Below are positions 28,653-39,131 of a stretch of 64,000 bases of DNA, piece after piece (within the stretch, counting starts at the first letter, position 1; every line of letters begins with the position of its first letter). The notes under the pieces are model-generated. The model saw only the letters and a program-made list of their open reading frames with translations. It was not told the origin of the DNA and ran no database searches. The position numbers and the translations under genes are program-made. Source of the stretch: Nocardioides cavernae (lineage in GTDB: Bacteria; Actinomycetota; Actinomycetes; Propionibacteriales; Nocardioidaceae); NCBI RefSeq assembly GCF_013410035.1, contig NZ_JACCBW010000004.1:186001-250000 (forward strand). The letters run 5' to 3'.

Positions 28653-30035
28653 TCACGGGCCGAGGACGTACGCCGAGTCCGGTGCCGGGTAGCCCCACGA
28701 AAGGAGGCGGCCGAGCGTGGCGCTGGAGCCGCCGTCGCCGGCCGTCACGGCCACCGTCGCGTTCACCGGGCGTGACCAGGACGCAGCGACGCGCTCGCCG
28801 ATCCGGCCGTCGGCGCCGACCCGGAACGAGGTGGCACGGACCGACGAGGTGTCAGCGCCGCGCTCGCGCGCGACCCAGGCGAGCGCGCCGCGGCCCGAGG
28901 CGGTGACCGACAGGTCCATCCCGACCCCGGACTCGACGGCGTAGGTGAGCGTCGCCGTCGGCTCGAGGCCGCGCACCGTGGGGCGGGACTGCGCCTCGGT
29001 CCAGGTCGCGAGCGAGGCCGTGGCGGTCCCGGGTGCGCTGCGCGCCTGCCAGGCCGCGACGACCACGCCGTCGGACGTGAGGGCCGCCCGGCCCGTGAAC
29101 ACCTGCTGCGTCCACCGGGGGGCCCTCCACGTGCGGGGGGCGGCCGGCCTGCCGGACAGCAGCAGGACCCGGTCCTCGAGCCCGCGCAGCTTCCCGGTCG
29201 AGCGCGACTCGGTCACCGTGGCCGCGAACCGGCCGCCGACCATGTCGATGCCGAGCGGCGTGATGCCGCCGTCGGGGTAGTGCTGGGTGGACCTCCGGGT
29301 CCACGCACGGGTCGCGCGGTCGTACGTCTCGATCCGGAGGCGCCCGGCGTACCAGGAGCCCGGCTCGATCTCGTCACCCGCGCCCCGCAGGACGACGACG
29401 TCCCCCGCGTCGTTGATCGCCGCGACGATGTCGTCGCCCGACGACCCGATCTCGCGACGCCGGACGTCACGCCACCCGAGGTCGGTGTGGTAGCTGGTGA
29501 TGTGGTGCGGACGTCCGGCGTACTCGATGTCGGTCGCGAAGACGGCGAACTGGCCCCGCGGCGAGTAGTCGACCGACCCGAGCGAGGCCGTGCGCTTGAC
29601 CTTCCACACCCAGCCGTCGTCGCCGGTCCACACGAGCTCGGCGAGGGTGGTCGGCGGGTCCTCCAGACCGGTCCTCGTCGCGCACTGGACGGCCACGGCC
29701 ACGTTGCCACCGGCGGTGGCCGCCTCCACCGGGGCGCATCGCTCCGCACGGCTGACCGTCGTCACCGCTCGCGTCGGTCCCCACGTGCCGTCGGCGGCGC
29801 GACGCCGGTCGTAGATCGTCGCGTCGTCGTCCCCGCCGACGGAGATGAGCGCCGTCGACCCGTCGTCGAGCGCGACGGCGAGCGCGTGGCCCCCCACCTC
29901 GTCCGGGGCCGTCCAGGTGTCGGGCGCCGCGTTCGCCGGGGACGTCGCGACCGCCGCGGTCATGGCCGCGGTCACGGTCACGGTCACGGTCGCGGCCAGC
30001 GCGACCAGGGCGGTCGAACGACGGAGCAGGTGCAT
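28653..30035 (-). CDS. Secreted hypothetical protein
   Basis: 460 residues from ATG 30035 with GGAGG seven bases upstream. The N-terminus is a long signal peptide with an odd Thr/Val repeat (TVTVTVTAAMTAAVAT) and a likely cleavage after SPANA (about residue 36). The mature part consists of short beta-rich segments with recurrent Trp and Gly, such as TWGPTRAVTT, VWTGDDGWVWKVK and RRSTQHYPDG, suggesting a beta-propeller or repeat-type extracellular domain. No catalytic motif recognised. The open frame continues to 30701 but lacks a signal there, so the downstream start is preferred. Confidence 0.75.
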   Translation of the reverse strand: MHLLRRSTALVALAATVTVTVTAAMTAAVATSPANAAPDTWTAPDEVGGHALAVALDDGSTALISVGGDDDATIYDRRRAADGTWGPTRAVTTVSRAERCAPVEAATAGGNVAVAVQCATRTGLEDPPTTLAELVWTGDDGWVWKVKRTASLGSVDYSPRGQFAVFATDIEYAGRPHHITSYHTDLGWRDVRRREIGSSGDDIVAAINDAGDVVVLRGAGDEIEPGSWYAGRLRIETYDRATRAWTRRSTQHYPDGGITPLGIDMVGGRFAATVTESRSTGKLRGLEDRVLLLSGRPAAPRTWRAPRWTQQVFTGRAALTSDGVVVAAWQARSAPGTATASLATWTEAQSRPTVRGLEPTATLTYAVESGVGMDLSVTASGRGALAWVARERGADTSSVRATSFRVGADGRIGERVAASWSRPVNATVAVTAGDGGSSATLGRLLSWGYPAPDSAYVLGP

Positions 30036-30186
30036 GCGGACCTCCGGGACGGGTGGTGCGACGGTACGCCCGTCCCGGCGTCTCGTGGCGGCGAGGCCGC
30101 GGTCTCCGTCCCGCGCGTCGAACCAGTGCGCGGCGTCCACGGCCCGAGCCTCGGGCTCGTCGACGGGCGCAGGCCAGGGTCCGCGC

Positions 30187-30627
30187 ATGCCTGCGCTGCC
30201 GCCGAGGAAGGTGCCGGATGCCTGGTGGCTCCTCGCCGGGCCCACGACCGGGATCGTGGTCGGCAGCGTGCTGGGTGCGGTCGTGGGTTTCCTGACGACC
30301 CCGCCCGACGGCGTCGGACCCCTGGTGGGAGATCCGGTCGGATCGGCGGTCCTCGGCGGTGTGGTGGGCCGGACGCTGGGAGTGTTGGCGGGGCTCGTCG
30401 TAGGCGCCGTGCTCATGGTCGTGGACGGACGCGACCGACCCACGTCGACCGCCCGGACTCGCGCGGCCGTCGTCGCTGCGCTGTGCTGCCCAGCCGTCCT
30501 GCTCCTCGTGGCGAGCATCGCGCGCGTCGAGCTGGGCGGACGGGACATCGCCCCGCTGGCGGTCGTGACGGTCGCCGCGGCGGTTGCGTTCGCCTGGGTG
30601 GCTGGGCGGGCGCCGGACCGGGCGTGA
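30187..30627 (+). CDS. Small multi-pass membrane protein
   Basis: 146 residues from ATG 30187, with about four hydrophobic helices (around residues 13-33, 48-72, 88-108 and 118-140) joined by short loops rich in Pro, Gly and Asp. No family recognised. The frame is open back to 29845 across the start of the opposing secreted-protein gene; that part is not believed. There is no strong Shine-Dalgarno, so the start is uncertain. Confidence 0.5.
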   Translation: MPALPPRKVPDAWWLLAGPTTGIVVGSVLGAVVGFLTTPPDGVGPLVGDPVGSAVLGGVVGRTLGVLAGLVVGAVLMVVDGRDRPTSTARTRAAVVAALCCPAVLLLVASIARVELGGRDIAPLAVVTVAAAVAFAWVAGRAPDRA

Positions 30628-30914
30628 CGCCACGCCGACCCAGCGGCACGCACCTTCGTTGAGGCGATGCTGGTCATCGAGGTGATTTGTGCATCGGTCA
30701 CCGCAAGACGCAGCCCGGCAAGACCCGCAGCGCGGTCGCCTCAATCAGATGCAAACTGCCACGACGTGTTCGACGGGATGCCTGTGCGGGCTCAGGCGCC
30801 GGCCCAGGACATCGGTCGGTCCTGACGTCCCACGGTGGCCGTGGCCCGGTGCCGACACTCACGGACGTGCCTGTGGCCCCGCCGTCGTGGTGAGTGGCGG
30901 GGTGTGGGGCGGGG
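30628..30914. other. 287-bp gene-free gap with a distant inverted repeat
   Basis: Between convergent genes (small membrane protein and HNH endonuclease). I see no convincing gene. A 9-bp inverted repeat, TTGAGGCGA (30659-30667) and TCGCCTCAA (30736-30744), encloses a 68-bp segment that is somewhat less GC-rich than its surroundings (for example gatttgtgcatc, gatgcaaactg). Possibly a remnant of a mobile or structured element, or a terminator region. Confidence 0.3.
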
Positions 30915-32315
30915 TCATCGTCGGCGGGGTTGCGGGATGTCGGGTGGGTCGTCGGCTAATGCTCGGGTGCCGGTCCGGTCGCGTCGGAAGCGGTGGCCGT
31001 GGGGGCTGGTCCAGTCGTACGTCCCGGGTGCGGTGGTCTCGTAGTGCCAGGAGCTGTGGGTCTTGAGGCGATGGTGGGTGCGGCACAGGGGTGCGAGGTT
31101 CGACGTCGAGGTGGGTCCGCCGGCGTCGTACGGGGTGACGTGGTCGAGGTCGCAGCGGCGGGCTGATCTCGTGCACCACGGGAACACGCACGTCTTGTCG
31201 CGGAGGATGACGGCTTCGCGGATGCGGGTGGTGGGTTCGTAGGCCGGGGTGGTGAGCTCGGTGTTGAGGTCGATGACGGGGCGGATGGTGACCTTGGTCC
31301 GGGTGTCGGTGCACCAGTCCTTGACGTGGTCGAGCAGGATCAGGCGTTGGCCTTCCTCGAGGCGGCCGGTCGCGTCCAGGATCGGGCCGTCCGGGGTCGG
31401 GCTGGCGTTGAAGTGGGCGTGGAGGACGACCTCGCGGGCATGCGGGAGGTCGGGTCTCGATACGCCCGCTCGTTCCTCACGGGCTACTCGACCACCTTCG
31501 TTGGTGTTGAGGTCGAGGCTGGTCTGGGTGCGGGCCAGGTCACCGAGCGCGGCGGAGCGGCGGACGTCGAGCGACGCCTCCGAGCCGAGGGCCTTCATCG
31601 TCGCGGCGCCATGGGCCAGTGCCCGGTCCAGGTCGAGGGCGTCGGCGATGTCGAGCTCGGCCTCGAACCTCATCGTGCCGGCGTAGTGGACGTCCTCGTT
31701 GTGCAGTGTGGCGTGGCGGGGGTCGACGTGCTGCCACCCGTCCTCCGGGTCGTCGGTCGGATCAGCGTCGGCGAGGTCGTACCGCTGGATCGCTTCCGCA
31801 ACCAGGCGGTCCAGCTGCGCTGGCCCGACCCGACCGGCCACCGCGGCGACCTGTGAGTCGACGAAGGCTGCCGCCTCGACCGTCAACGGAGGTGAGGAGT
31901 GGATCGTCGTCTCGGCGACCGACCTCGCGCGCCACGCCGGCACCGCTCCCGACTGCACGCCAGTCCACAGCCGTGGCAGTCGGTGGCGCAGCTCGAGCGC
32001 GTGCCCGACCAGGCGCTTCGCCGACGTGGTCGAGACCCCGAGCACCGCGCCGAGCTCAGCGACGCAGAACTCCGCCACCAGGGGCGTACCCGGACCGGCG
32101 ATGGGTTCCTCGTGCTCGCACCCCGGCACGGAGAACGACGCCGCGGAGTGGATCGACTTCGGCGGGTGCAGGTCAGCCCACCGCGCGGCGAGATCGAGCT
32201 GACGGGCAGCGGCAGCGTTCTCGACGTCGCGGGCCGCGCGGATCGCGGCGAGCAGGCCGGCAGCGGAGAGGTCGTCGTCGACCTCCGCTGCGGCCCGCTC
32301 CAGCATCTCGATCAT
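30915..32315 (-). CDS. DUF222/HNH endonuclease (13E12 repeat family type)
   Basis: 466 residues from ATG 32315. N-terminal DUF222 helical region (about 1-330) and a C-terminal HNH nuclease domain: CVFPWC, then CDLDHVTPYDAGGPTSTSNL and CRTHHRLKTH, with the metal-binding His and Cys residues intact. Proteins of this sort are multicopy in actinobacteria and include the mycobacterial REP13E12 family. The start codon lies inside a near-consensus LexA box and TATAAT ends 7 bases upstream, so the transcript is probably leaderless and SOS-induced. An insertion of about 14 residues (GRVAREERAGVSRP) corresponds to a REP-like element within the gene. The frame extends to 32387 but that part lies upstream of the promoter. 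Confidence 0.88.
   Translation of the reverse strand: MIEMLERAAAEVDDDLSAAGLLAAIRAARDVENAAAARQLDLAARWADLHPPKSIHSAASFSVPGCEHEEPIAGPGTPLVAEFCVAELGAVLGVSTTSAKRLVGHALELRHRLPRLWTGVQSGAVPAWRARSVAETTIHSSPPLTVEAAAFVDSQVAAVAGRVGPAQLDRLVAEAIQRYDLADADPTDDPEDGWQHVDPRHATLHNEDVHYAGTMRFEAELDIADALDLDRALAHGAATMKALGSEASLDVRRSAALGDLARTQTSLDLNTNEGGRVAREERAGVSRPDLPHAREVVLHAHFNASPTPDGPILDATGRLEEGQRLILLDHVKDWCTDTRTKVTIRPVIDLNTELTTPAYEPTTRIREAVILRDKTCVFPWCTRSARRCDLDHVTPYDAGGPTSTSNLAPLCRTHHRLKTHSSWHYETTAPGTYDWTSPHGHRFRRDRTGTRALADDPPDIPQPRRR
31453..31496. repeat. REP-like imperfect palindrome inserted in the HNH gene
   Basis: Begins GGTCTCGATACGCCCG and ends GGGCTACTCGACCACC, the ends being near reverse complements. 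This matches the general pattern of the TCGATACG...TACTCGACCACC extragenic repeats I know from high-GC actinobacteria. In the minus-strand frame it is read through as GRVAREERAGVSRP using codons that are rare in this window (CGA, GTA, AGA, GAA), unlike the flanking CDS. Confidence 0.75.
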
Positions 32316-32328
32316 GTGTTCGATTATA
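32308..32328 (-). promoter_or_regulatory. LexA-like box and -10 hexamer at the HNH gene start
   Basis: TCGATCATGTGTTCGA (32308-32323) matches the actinobacterial LexA consensus TCGAAC-N4-GTTCGA at 11 of 12 defined positions, with the ATG start codon at its centre. On the minus strand TATAAT (complement of 32323-32328) is followed by 7 bases and then the ATG, predicting a leaderless mRNA with the box across the transcription start. Confidence 0.75.
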
Positions 32329-32398
32329 TGTGAGCGGTCCGACAGTCGCCCGGGGCTGCGCGTCAGGATCGGGTGTGGTTTCGACACGGGCGCTTGGC

Positions 32399-32593
32399 GC
32401 CCTGCTCAACCAGCGCAGCGGGCGCGGACCGCCCTGCCCCACCAGCGGCAGACGGCGCGGCCGCTTAGGCTCGGGACGGGCGGGCGCCCCTGCCCTGCCA
32501 ACGGCAGACGGCGCGGCGTTCTCGGCACGGGCGCGGAACGCCCTGCCCAACCAGCGCAGCGGGGCGCGGGGCGCCCTGCCCCACCAACGGCAG
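32399..32593. repeat. Cluster of degenerate GC-rich repeats between HNH and C-S lyase genes
   Basis: Five related copies of a 16-21 base motif starting GCCCTGC and ending GGCAG or GCAG lie at 32399, 32431, 32492, 32540 and 32573. The first pair (32 bp apart) and last pair (33 bp apart) look like a duplication with an offset of about 141 bp. Copy 1 continues from a GGTTTCGACACGGGCGC segment (32378-32394) resembling one end of actinobacterial REP elements. The whole 293-bp gap 32316-32608 appears filled by this repeat and no gene is seen. Confidence 0.65.
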
Positions 32594-32608
32594 GAGGGCG
32601 CGAGCGCC

Positions 32609-33766
32609 CTACTGCACCCAGGCCCTCGCGAGCCGCTCCACGACCTCGGTGAGCCGCTCCGGGGACGTGGCGAAGTTGAGCCGGACGTGCCCGGTCGCGC
32701 CGGGCGCGTAGGACGCACCGCTGCTCACCATCACGCGGCCGCGCTCGAGGGCGACGGCGGCGGCGTCGTCGTGGCCGTAGGCGGACGCGTCGAGCCAGGC
32801 GAGGTAGGTCGCCTCTACCGGGCGCATCCGCACGTCGGGCAGGTGCTCGGCGAGCAGGGTGGCGAGCAGGGCGCGTTGCTGGTCGAGCCGCTCGACGAGC
32901 GACGCGAGCCAGGGGTCGCCGAGGTCGTACGCGGCGCGCGCCGCCACGACCCCGAGTGGGGACCACGAGTCGTTGCGCGACATGGGTTGCGCGTCGAGAC
33001 GGGCGCGGTCGGCGGCGGAGGGCACGACGAGCTGTGCGCAGCGCAAGCCCGCGGTGTTGAACGCCTTGGAGGCCGCGACGACGGCGACGGCGTGGTCGTG
33101 GGTGCCCTCGATCGCGAGGTAGGAGACGTGCTCGGCGCCGGGCAGCACGAGCGGCGCATGGATCTCGTCGCTGACGACGCGCGCGCCGTGGCGTACGACG
33201 ACGTCGCGGATCCCCTCGAGCTCGGCGCGGGTGAACGCCCGGCCCCACGGGTTGTGCGGCTGGGTCAGCAGCAGCGTCCCGGCCCCCTCGGCGAAGACGC
33301 GGTCGAGGCGGTCGAGGTCGATCTCGGCACGCTCGGCGTCGGCGGGCACCTCCAGCAGGTGCTCGGCGCGGCCGGTGACCCCGGCGAGCCCGTGCTGCGC
33401 GTTGTAGCCCGGCGTCGGGAAGACGACGCCACCCGGGCCGCTCAGCACGTCGAGCGCCACGCGCACCCCGGCGGTCACGTCGACGACCTCGCGCACCGTC
33501 TCCGGCTCGGGCGCCCAGCCGAAGTGGCGACCGGCCCAGCCGGCGTACGCCTCCCCCAGTGCCGGGTCGCGCTCGAGCGGGTAGCCGGTGATGCCGGCGG
33601 CAAGGGCGTCGTGCACCGCGCCCATCACGACCGGGTCGACGGCGTAGTCCATCTCCGCGACCCAGGCCGGGAGCACGTCGTCGGGCACGCCCCACTTCAG
33701 CGGCAGCGCCCGCCGGGCCTGCTCCTCGGTGAGGTCGACGACCGGTCGGCGCTCGGGCGCGACCAC
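32609..33766 (-). CDS. MalY/PatB family PLP-dependent C-S lyase (aminotransferase fold)
   Basis: 385 residues from GTG. Fold type I PLP enzyme. N-terminus LKWGVPDDVLPAWVAEMDY is the MalY/PatB signature; the PLP-binding Lys is in VAASKAFNTAGLRCAQ (near residue 235), with NPWGRAFTRAE upstream and HVRLNFATSPERL at the C-terminal Arg. Such enzymes cleave cystathionine or other cysteine S-conjugates. Begins 7 bp after the thrS stop, so it is likely co-transcribed with thrS. Confidence 0.9.
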   Translation of the reverse strand: MVAPERRPVVDLTEEQARRALPLKWGVPDDVLPAWVAEMDYAVDPVVMGAVHDALAAGITGYPLERDPALGEAYAGWAGRHFGWAPEPETVREVVDVTAGVRVALDVLSGPGGVVFPTPGYNAQHGLAGVTGRAEHLLEVPADAERAEIDLDRLDRVFAEGAGTLLLTQPHNPWGRAFTRAELEGIRDVVVRHGARVVSDEIHAPLVLPGAEHVSYLAIEGTHDHAVAVVAASKAFNTAGLRCAQLVVPSAADRARLDAQPMSRNDSWSPLGVVAARAAYDLGDPWLASLVERLDQQRALLATLLAEHLPDVRMRPVEATYLAWLDASAYGHDDAAAVALERGRVMVSSGASYAPGATGHVRLNFATSPERLTEVVERLARAWVQ

Positions 33767-33773
33767 CGGGACG

Positions 33774-35765
33774 TCAGACCTGCTCGCGCGACGCCACGGC
33801 GCGCGCGACGCGTTCGATCGCCTCGGCCAGCGGCACCCCGTTGTCCTGGCGACCGTCGCGGTAGCGGAACGACACGGCGCCCGCCTCCACGTCGTTGTCG
33901 CCCGCGATCATCATGAAGGGCACCTTGGCCAGCTGCGCGTTGCGGATCTTCTTCTGCATCCGGTCGTCGGAGTCGTCGACCTCGACCCGGAGGCCCTGCG
34001 CCTTCATCTGCCGGGCGATGTCGAACAGGTAGTCGTCGTGCCGCTCGGCGATCGGGATGCCCTGGACCTGGACGGGCGCGAGCCAGGGCGGGAAGGCGCC
34101 GGCGTAGTGCTCGACCAGGACGCCGATGAACCGCTCGATCGAGCCGAACTTGGCCGAGTGGATCATCACCGGCTGCTGCCGGCTGCCGTCGGCGGCGACG
34201 TACTCGAGGTCGAACCGGTCGACCGCCGGCTGGTTGAAGTCGTACTGGATGGTCGACATCTGCCAGGTGCGGCCGATGGCGTCCTTGGCCTGGACGGAGA
34301 TCTTCGGGCCGTAGAACGCGGCGCCGCCGGGGTCGGGGACGAGGTCCACGCCGAACTTTCGCGCCGCGGTCTCGAGCACCGAGGTGGCGGTCTCCCACTG
34401 GTCGTCGGAGCCGATGAACTTGTCGGGCTTGGAGTCGTCGCGGGTCGACAGCTCGAAGTAGTAGTCGTCGAGGCCGAAGTCGCGCAGCAGGCCGGTCACG
34501 AAGGTCAGCAGGTGCTCCACCTCGGCCGGCGCCTGCTCCGGGGTGACGTAGGAGTGCGAGTCGTCCTGGGTCATCGCGCGCACGCGGGTCAGGCCGTGCA
34601 CGACGCCGGACTTCTCGTAGCGGTAGACCGACCCGAACTCGAAGAACCGCAGCGGCAGCTCGCGGTAGGAGCGCTGCCGCGAGCGGTAGATGAGGTTGTG
34701 CATCGGGCAGTTCATCGCCTTCAGGCGGTACTCGGCGTGCTCCATCTCCATCGGCGGGAACATGGTGTCCGCGTAGTAGGGCAGGTGCCCCGAGGTGTGG
34801 AACAGCCCGTCCTTGCTGATGTGCGGGGTGCCGACGTAGTCGAAGCCCTCCTCGAGGTGCCGACGGCGGACGTAGTCCTCCATCTCCCGCTTGATCACGC
34901 CGCCCTTGGGGTGGAAGACCGCCATGCCCGAGCCGATCTCGTCCGGGAACGAGTAGAGGTCCAGCTCGCGACCGAGCTTGCGGTGGTCGCGGCGCTCGGC
35001 CTCCTCGATGCGGTGGAGGTGCTCCTCGAGCGCCTCCTTGGACTCCCACGCGGTGCCGTAGATGCGCTGGAGCTGCTTGTTCTTCTCGTCCCCGCGCCAG
35101 TAGGCCGCGGCGCTGCGCATCAGCTTGAAGGCCGGGATCCGCTTGGTGGTCGGCAGATGGGGGCCGCGGCACAGGTCGGACCACTTGGCCTCGCCGTTGC
35201 GACCGATGTTGTCGTAGATGGTGAGCTCGCCGGCACCGACCTCGACGCTCGCGCCCTCGGTGTCGGAGGCGCCCGCGCCGCCCTTGAGACCGATCAGCTC
35301 GATCTTGTAGGGCTCGTCCTTGAGCTCGTCGAGCGCCGCGGCGTCGGTGGTGACGCGACGCTCGAAGCGCTGGTTCTCCTTGATGATCTTGCGCATCGCG
35401 GACTCGATCTTGACCAGGTCCTCGGGCACGAACGGGGTCTCGACGTCGAAGTCGTAGTAGAAGCCGTTCTCCACCGGCGGGCCGATGCCCAGCCTGGCGT
35501 CGGGCCAGATCTGCTGGACCGCCTGTGCCATGACGTGCGCGGTCGAGTGCCGCAGGATGTCGCGTCCGTCGGCGCTGTCGATCGCGACGCCCTCGACCTC
35601 CTCGCCGTCGGACAGCTCGTGGGCGAGGTCCTTGAGAGCACCGTCGACGCGAGCCGCGACCACGTCGGCGTCGTCGCGGAAGAGCTCCCAGGCCTTGGTG
35701 CCCGTCGTGACCGTGGTCTCCGCACGCTGATCGGCGTGGATGCGGACGACCTTGATGTCGGACAC
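33774..35765 (-). CDS. thrS: Threonine--tRNA ligase
   Basis: 663 residues from GTG at 35765, preceded by AAGGAG at good spacing (the frame extends to 35867 without a Shine-Dalgarno). N-terminal TGS domain (about 1-70), editing domain with [13 protein letters not shown], class II catalytic core with [12 protein letters not shown] and [20 protein letters not shown] (motif 2), motif 3 and C-terminal anticodon-binding domain from about residue 560. Zinc ligands in MNCPMH are present. Confidence 0.97.
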   Translation of the reverse strand: MSDIKVVRIHADQRAETTVTTGTKAWELFRDDADVVAARVDGALKDLAHELSDGEEVEGVAIDSADGRDILRHSTAHVMAQAVQQIWPDARLGIGPPVENGFYYDFDVETPFVPEDLVKIESAMRKIIKENQRFERRVTTDAAALDELKDEPYKIELIGLKGGAGASDTEGASVEVGAGELTIYDNIGRNGEAKWSDLCRGPHLPTTKRIPAFKLMRSAAAYWRGDEKNKQLQRIYGTAWESKEALEEHLHRIEEAERRDHRKLGRELDLYSFPDEIGSGMAVFHPKGGVIKREMEDYVRRRHLEEGFDYVGTPHISKDGLFHTSGHLPYYADTMFPPMEMEHAEYRLKAMNCPMHNLIYRSRQRSYRELPLRFFEFGSVYRYEKSGVVHGLTRVRAMTQDDSHSYVTPEQAPAEVEHLLTFVTGLLRDFGLDDYYFELSTRDDSKPDKFIGSDDQWETATSVLETAARKFGVDLVPDPGGAAFYGPKISVQAKDAIGRTWQMSTIQYDFNQPAVDRFDLEYVAADGSRQQPVMIHSAKFGSIERFIGVLVEHYAGAFPPWLAPVQVQGIPIAERHDDYLFDIARQMKAQGLRVEVDDSDDRMQKKIRNAQLAKVPFMMIAGDNDVEAGAVSFRYRDGRQDNGVPLAEAIERVARAVASREQV

Positions 35766-35870
35766 GGGTGCTCCTTGGCTGTGGCGGATGGGACCGAGGT
35801 GGGACGGACGACGGCACGAGCCTATCGGCCGTGACCGGCGCGACTCACCCCGGTTTCCCCGTCCCACCTC

Positions 35871-35893
35871 GGGCGGCGACGCGTACGCCGCCC
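35871..35893. terminator. Hairpin after katE
   Basis: An 8-bp perfect stem GGGCGGCG / CGCCGCCC with a 7-base loop, starting 5 bases beyond the katE stop codon (minus strand). It likely ends the merR-ABC-SDR-katE transcript. No T-run follows, as usual in such GC-rich genomes. Confidence 0.6.
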
Positions 35894-35897
35894 ACGC

Positions 35898-38087
<2,190 letters not shown>

Positions 38088-38107
38088 CGGTCCTCCAGGG
38101 ATCGAGA

Positions 38108-39103
38108 TCAGGATCGGGAATGGTGCGGTGCGGGCGCTCTGTCCCCCGGTGCCGGTCGCTGCATGCGCTCGCGGAGCACCTCGACCACGTTGGCGCCGAT
38201 CGCGACGAGCGCGTTGCCGTGGCCACCGCGCAGCGCGTTGCCGTCCTGCTGCGACTCCAGCACGTTGCCGGGGCCCGTGCGCCGCGGCGCCGTGAGGTCC
38301 TGGGCCGCGAGCGAGAAGAGCGGACCGACGAGGCGGTCGTACGCCCAGGGCAGCGCCGTGAACCCGAACCGGATCACCTCGTTGGCGAGGCCCACCTGGC
38401 CGCCGCGACGCCGTCCGTCGGCGACGTCCAGCACGCGATCGGCGATGCGCTCCGGCGTCGTGACGGGGAACGGCGGCCGCCCCACCGCCTCGCCGTAGGT
38501 CGCGGCCTGCCGGTAGATCGGGGTGTCCACCCCGCCGGGTGCGACGTACTCGATGCGCACGTGCGGGCGGTCGCGGTTGTCGACCTGGAGCTGGCGCACC
38601 AGCGCGCGCACGCCCCACTTGCTGAGGACGTAGGCGCCCATCTCGGGCACCGCGATGTGGCCGATGACCGACCCGACGTGCACGAGGCTGCCGGACCCCT
38701 GCGTGCGCAGGACCGGCACGACGTGGCGGGCGAGGTTGACCGAACCGAGGAGGTTGGTCGCCACGACCTGGTCGAAGACGTCCTGCGGCACCTCGTCCAC
38801 GCGGCCGTACGCCACCACCCCCGCGGAGCCGACGACGGTGTCGATCCAGCCGTGCCGGGCCATGACGGTACCGACGGCGGCCTCGACGTGGGCGTCGACG
38901 CTGATGTCGGCCGGCTCGACCATCGTCGACGCGGCGCCGAGCCGGTCGCAGTCGCGGGCGACGCGTTCGAGCGCCTCGCGACCGCGGGCGAGGAGGACCA
39001 CGTGGTCGCCGCGTCGGGCGACGCGGTGGGCCACGGCCTCGCCGATGCCGCTGGAGGCTCCGGTGACGAGGACGACGCGGGGCGGGCGATCATGGGTCGG
39101 CAT
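38108..39103 (-). CDS. Short-chain dehydrogenase/reductase
   Basis: 331 residues. NAD(P)-binding VTGASSGIGEAVAHRV at about 15-30; NAG-type segment SAGVVAYGRVD; catalytic Ser in VHVGSVIGH and Tyr-Lys in GAYVLSKWG. The C-terminal extension of about 80 residues beyond a classical SDR is Arg-rich and ends in a His/Pro tail. Substrate unknown. Co-directional with katE (20 bp) and the ABC gene (28 bp). It could act on a lipid or isoprenoid alcohol given the adjoining cluster, but that is only contextual. Confidence 0.88.
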   Translation of the reverse strand: MPTHDRPPRVVLVTGASSGIGEAVAHRVARRGDHVVLLARGREALERVARDCDRLGAASTMVEPADISVDAHVEAAVGTVMARHGWIDTVVGSAGVVAYGRVDEVPQDVFDQVVATNLLGSVNLARHVVPVLRTQGSGSLVHVGSVIGHIAVPEMGAYVLSKWGVRALVRQLQVDNRDRPHVRIEYVAPGGVDTPIYRQAATYGEAVGRPPFPVTTPERIADRVLDVADGRRRGGQVGLANEVIRFGFTALPWAYDRLVGPLFSLAAQDLTAPRRTGPGNVLESQQDGNALRGGHGNALVAIGANVVEVLRERMQRPAPGDRAPAPHHSRS

Positions 39104-39131
39104 GCCCGCAGGTACCCCCCGCGCCGGGTCC

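Noticed and set aside
29845..30186. N-terminal extension of the small membrane protein back to 29845
   Set aside because: It overlaps the signal-peptide end of the opposing secreted-protein gene and its ribosome site; the composition is that of an antisense frame.
32399..32593. Possible CRISPR array
   Set aside because: Copies are degenerate, spacing is irregular (32, 61, 48, 33 bp), and no cas genes are present.
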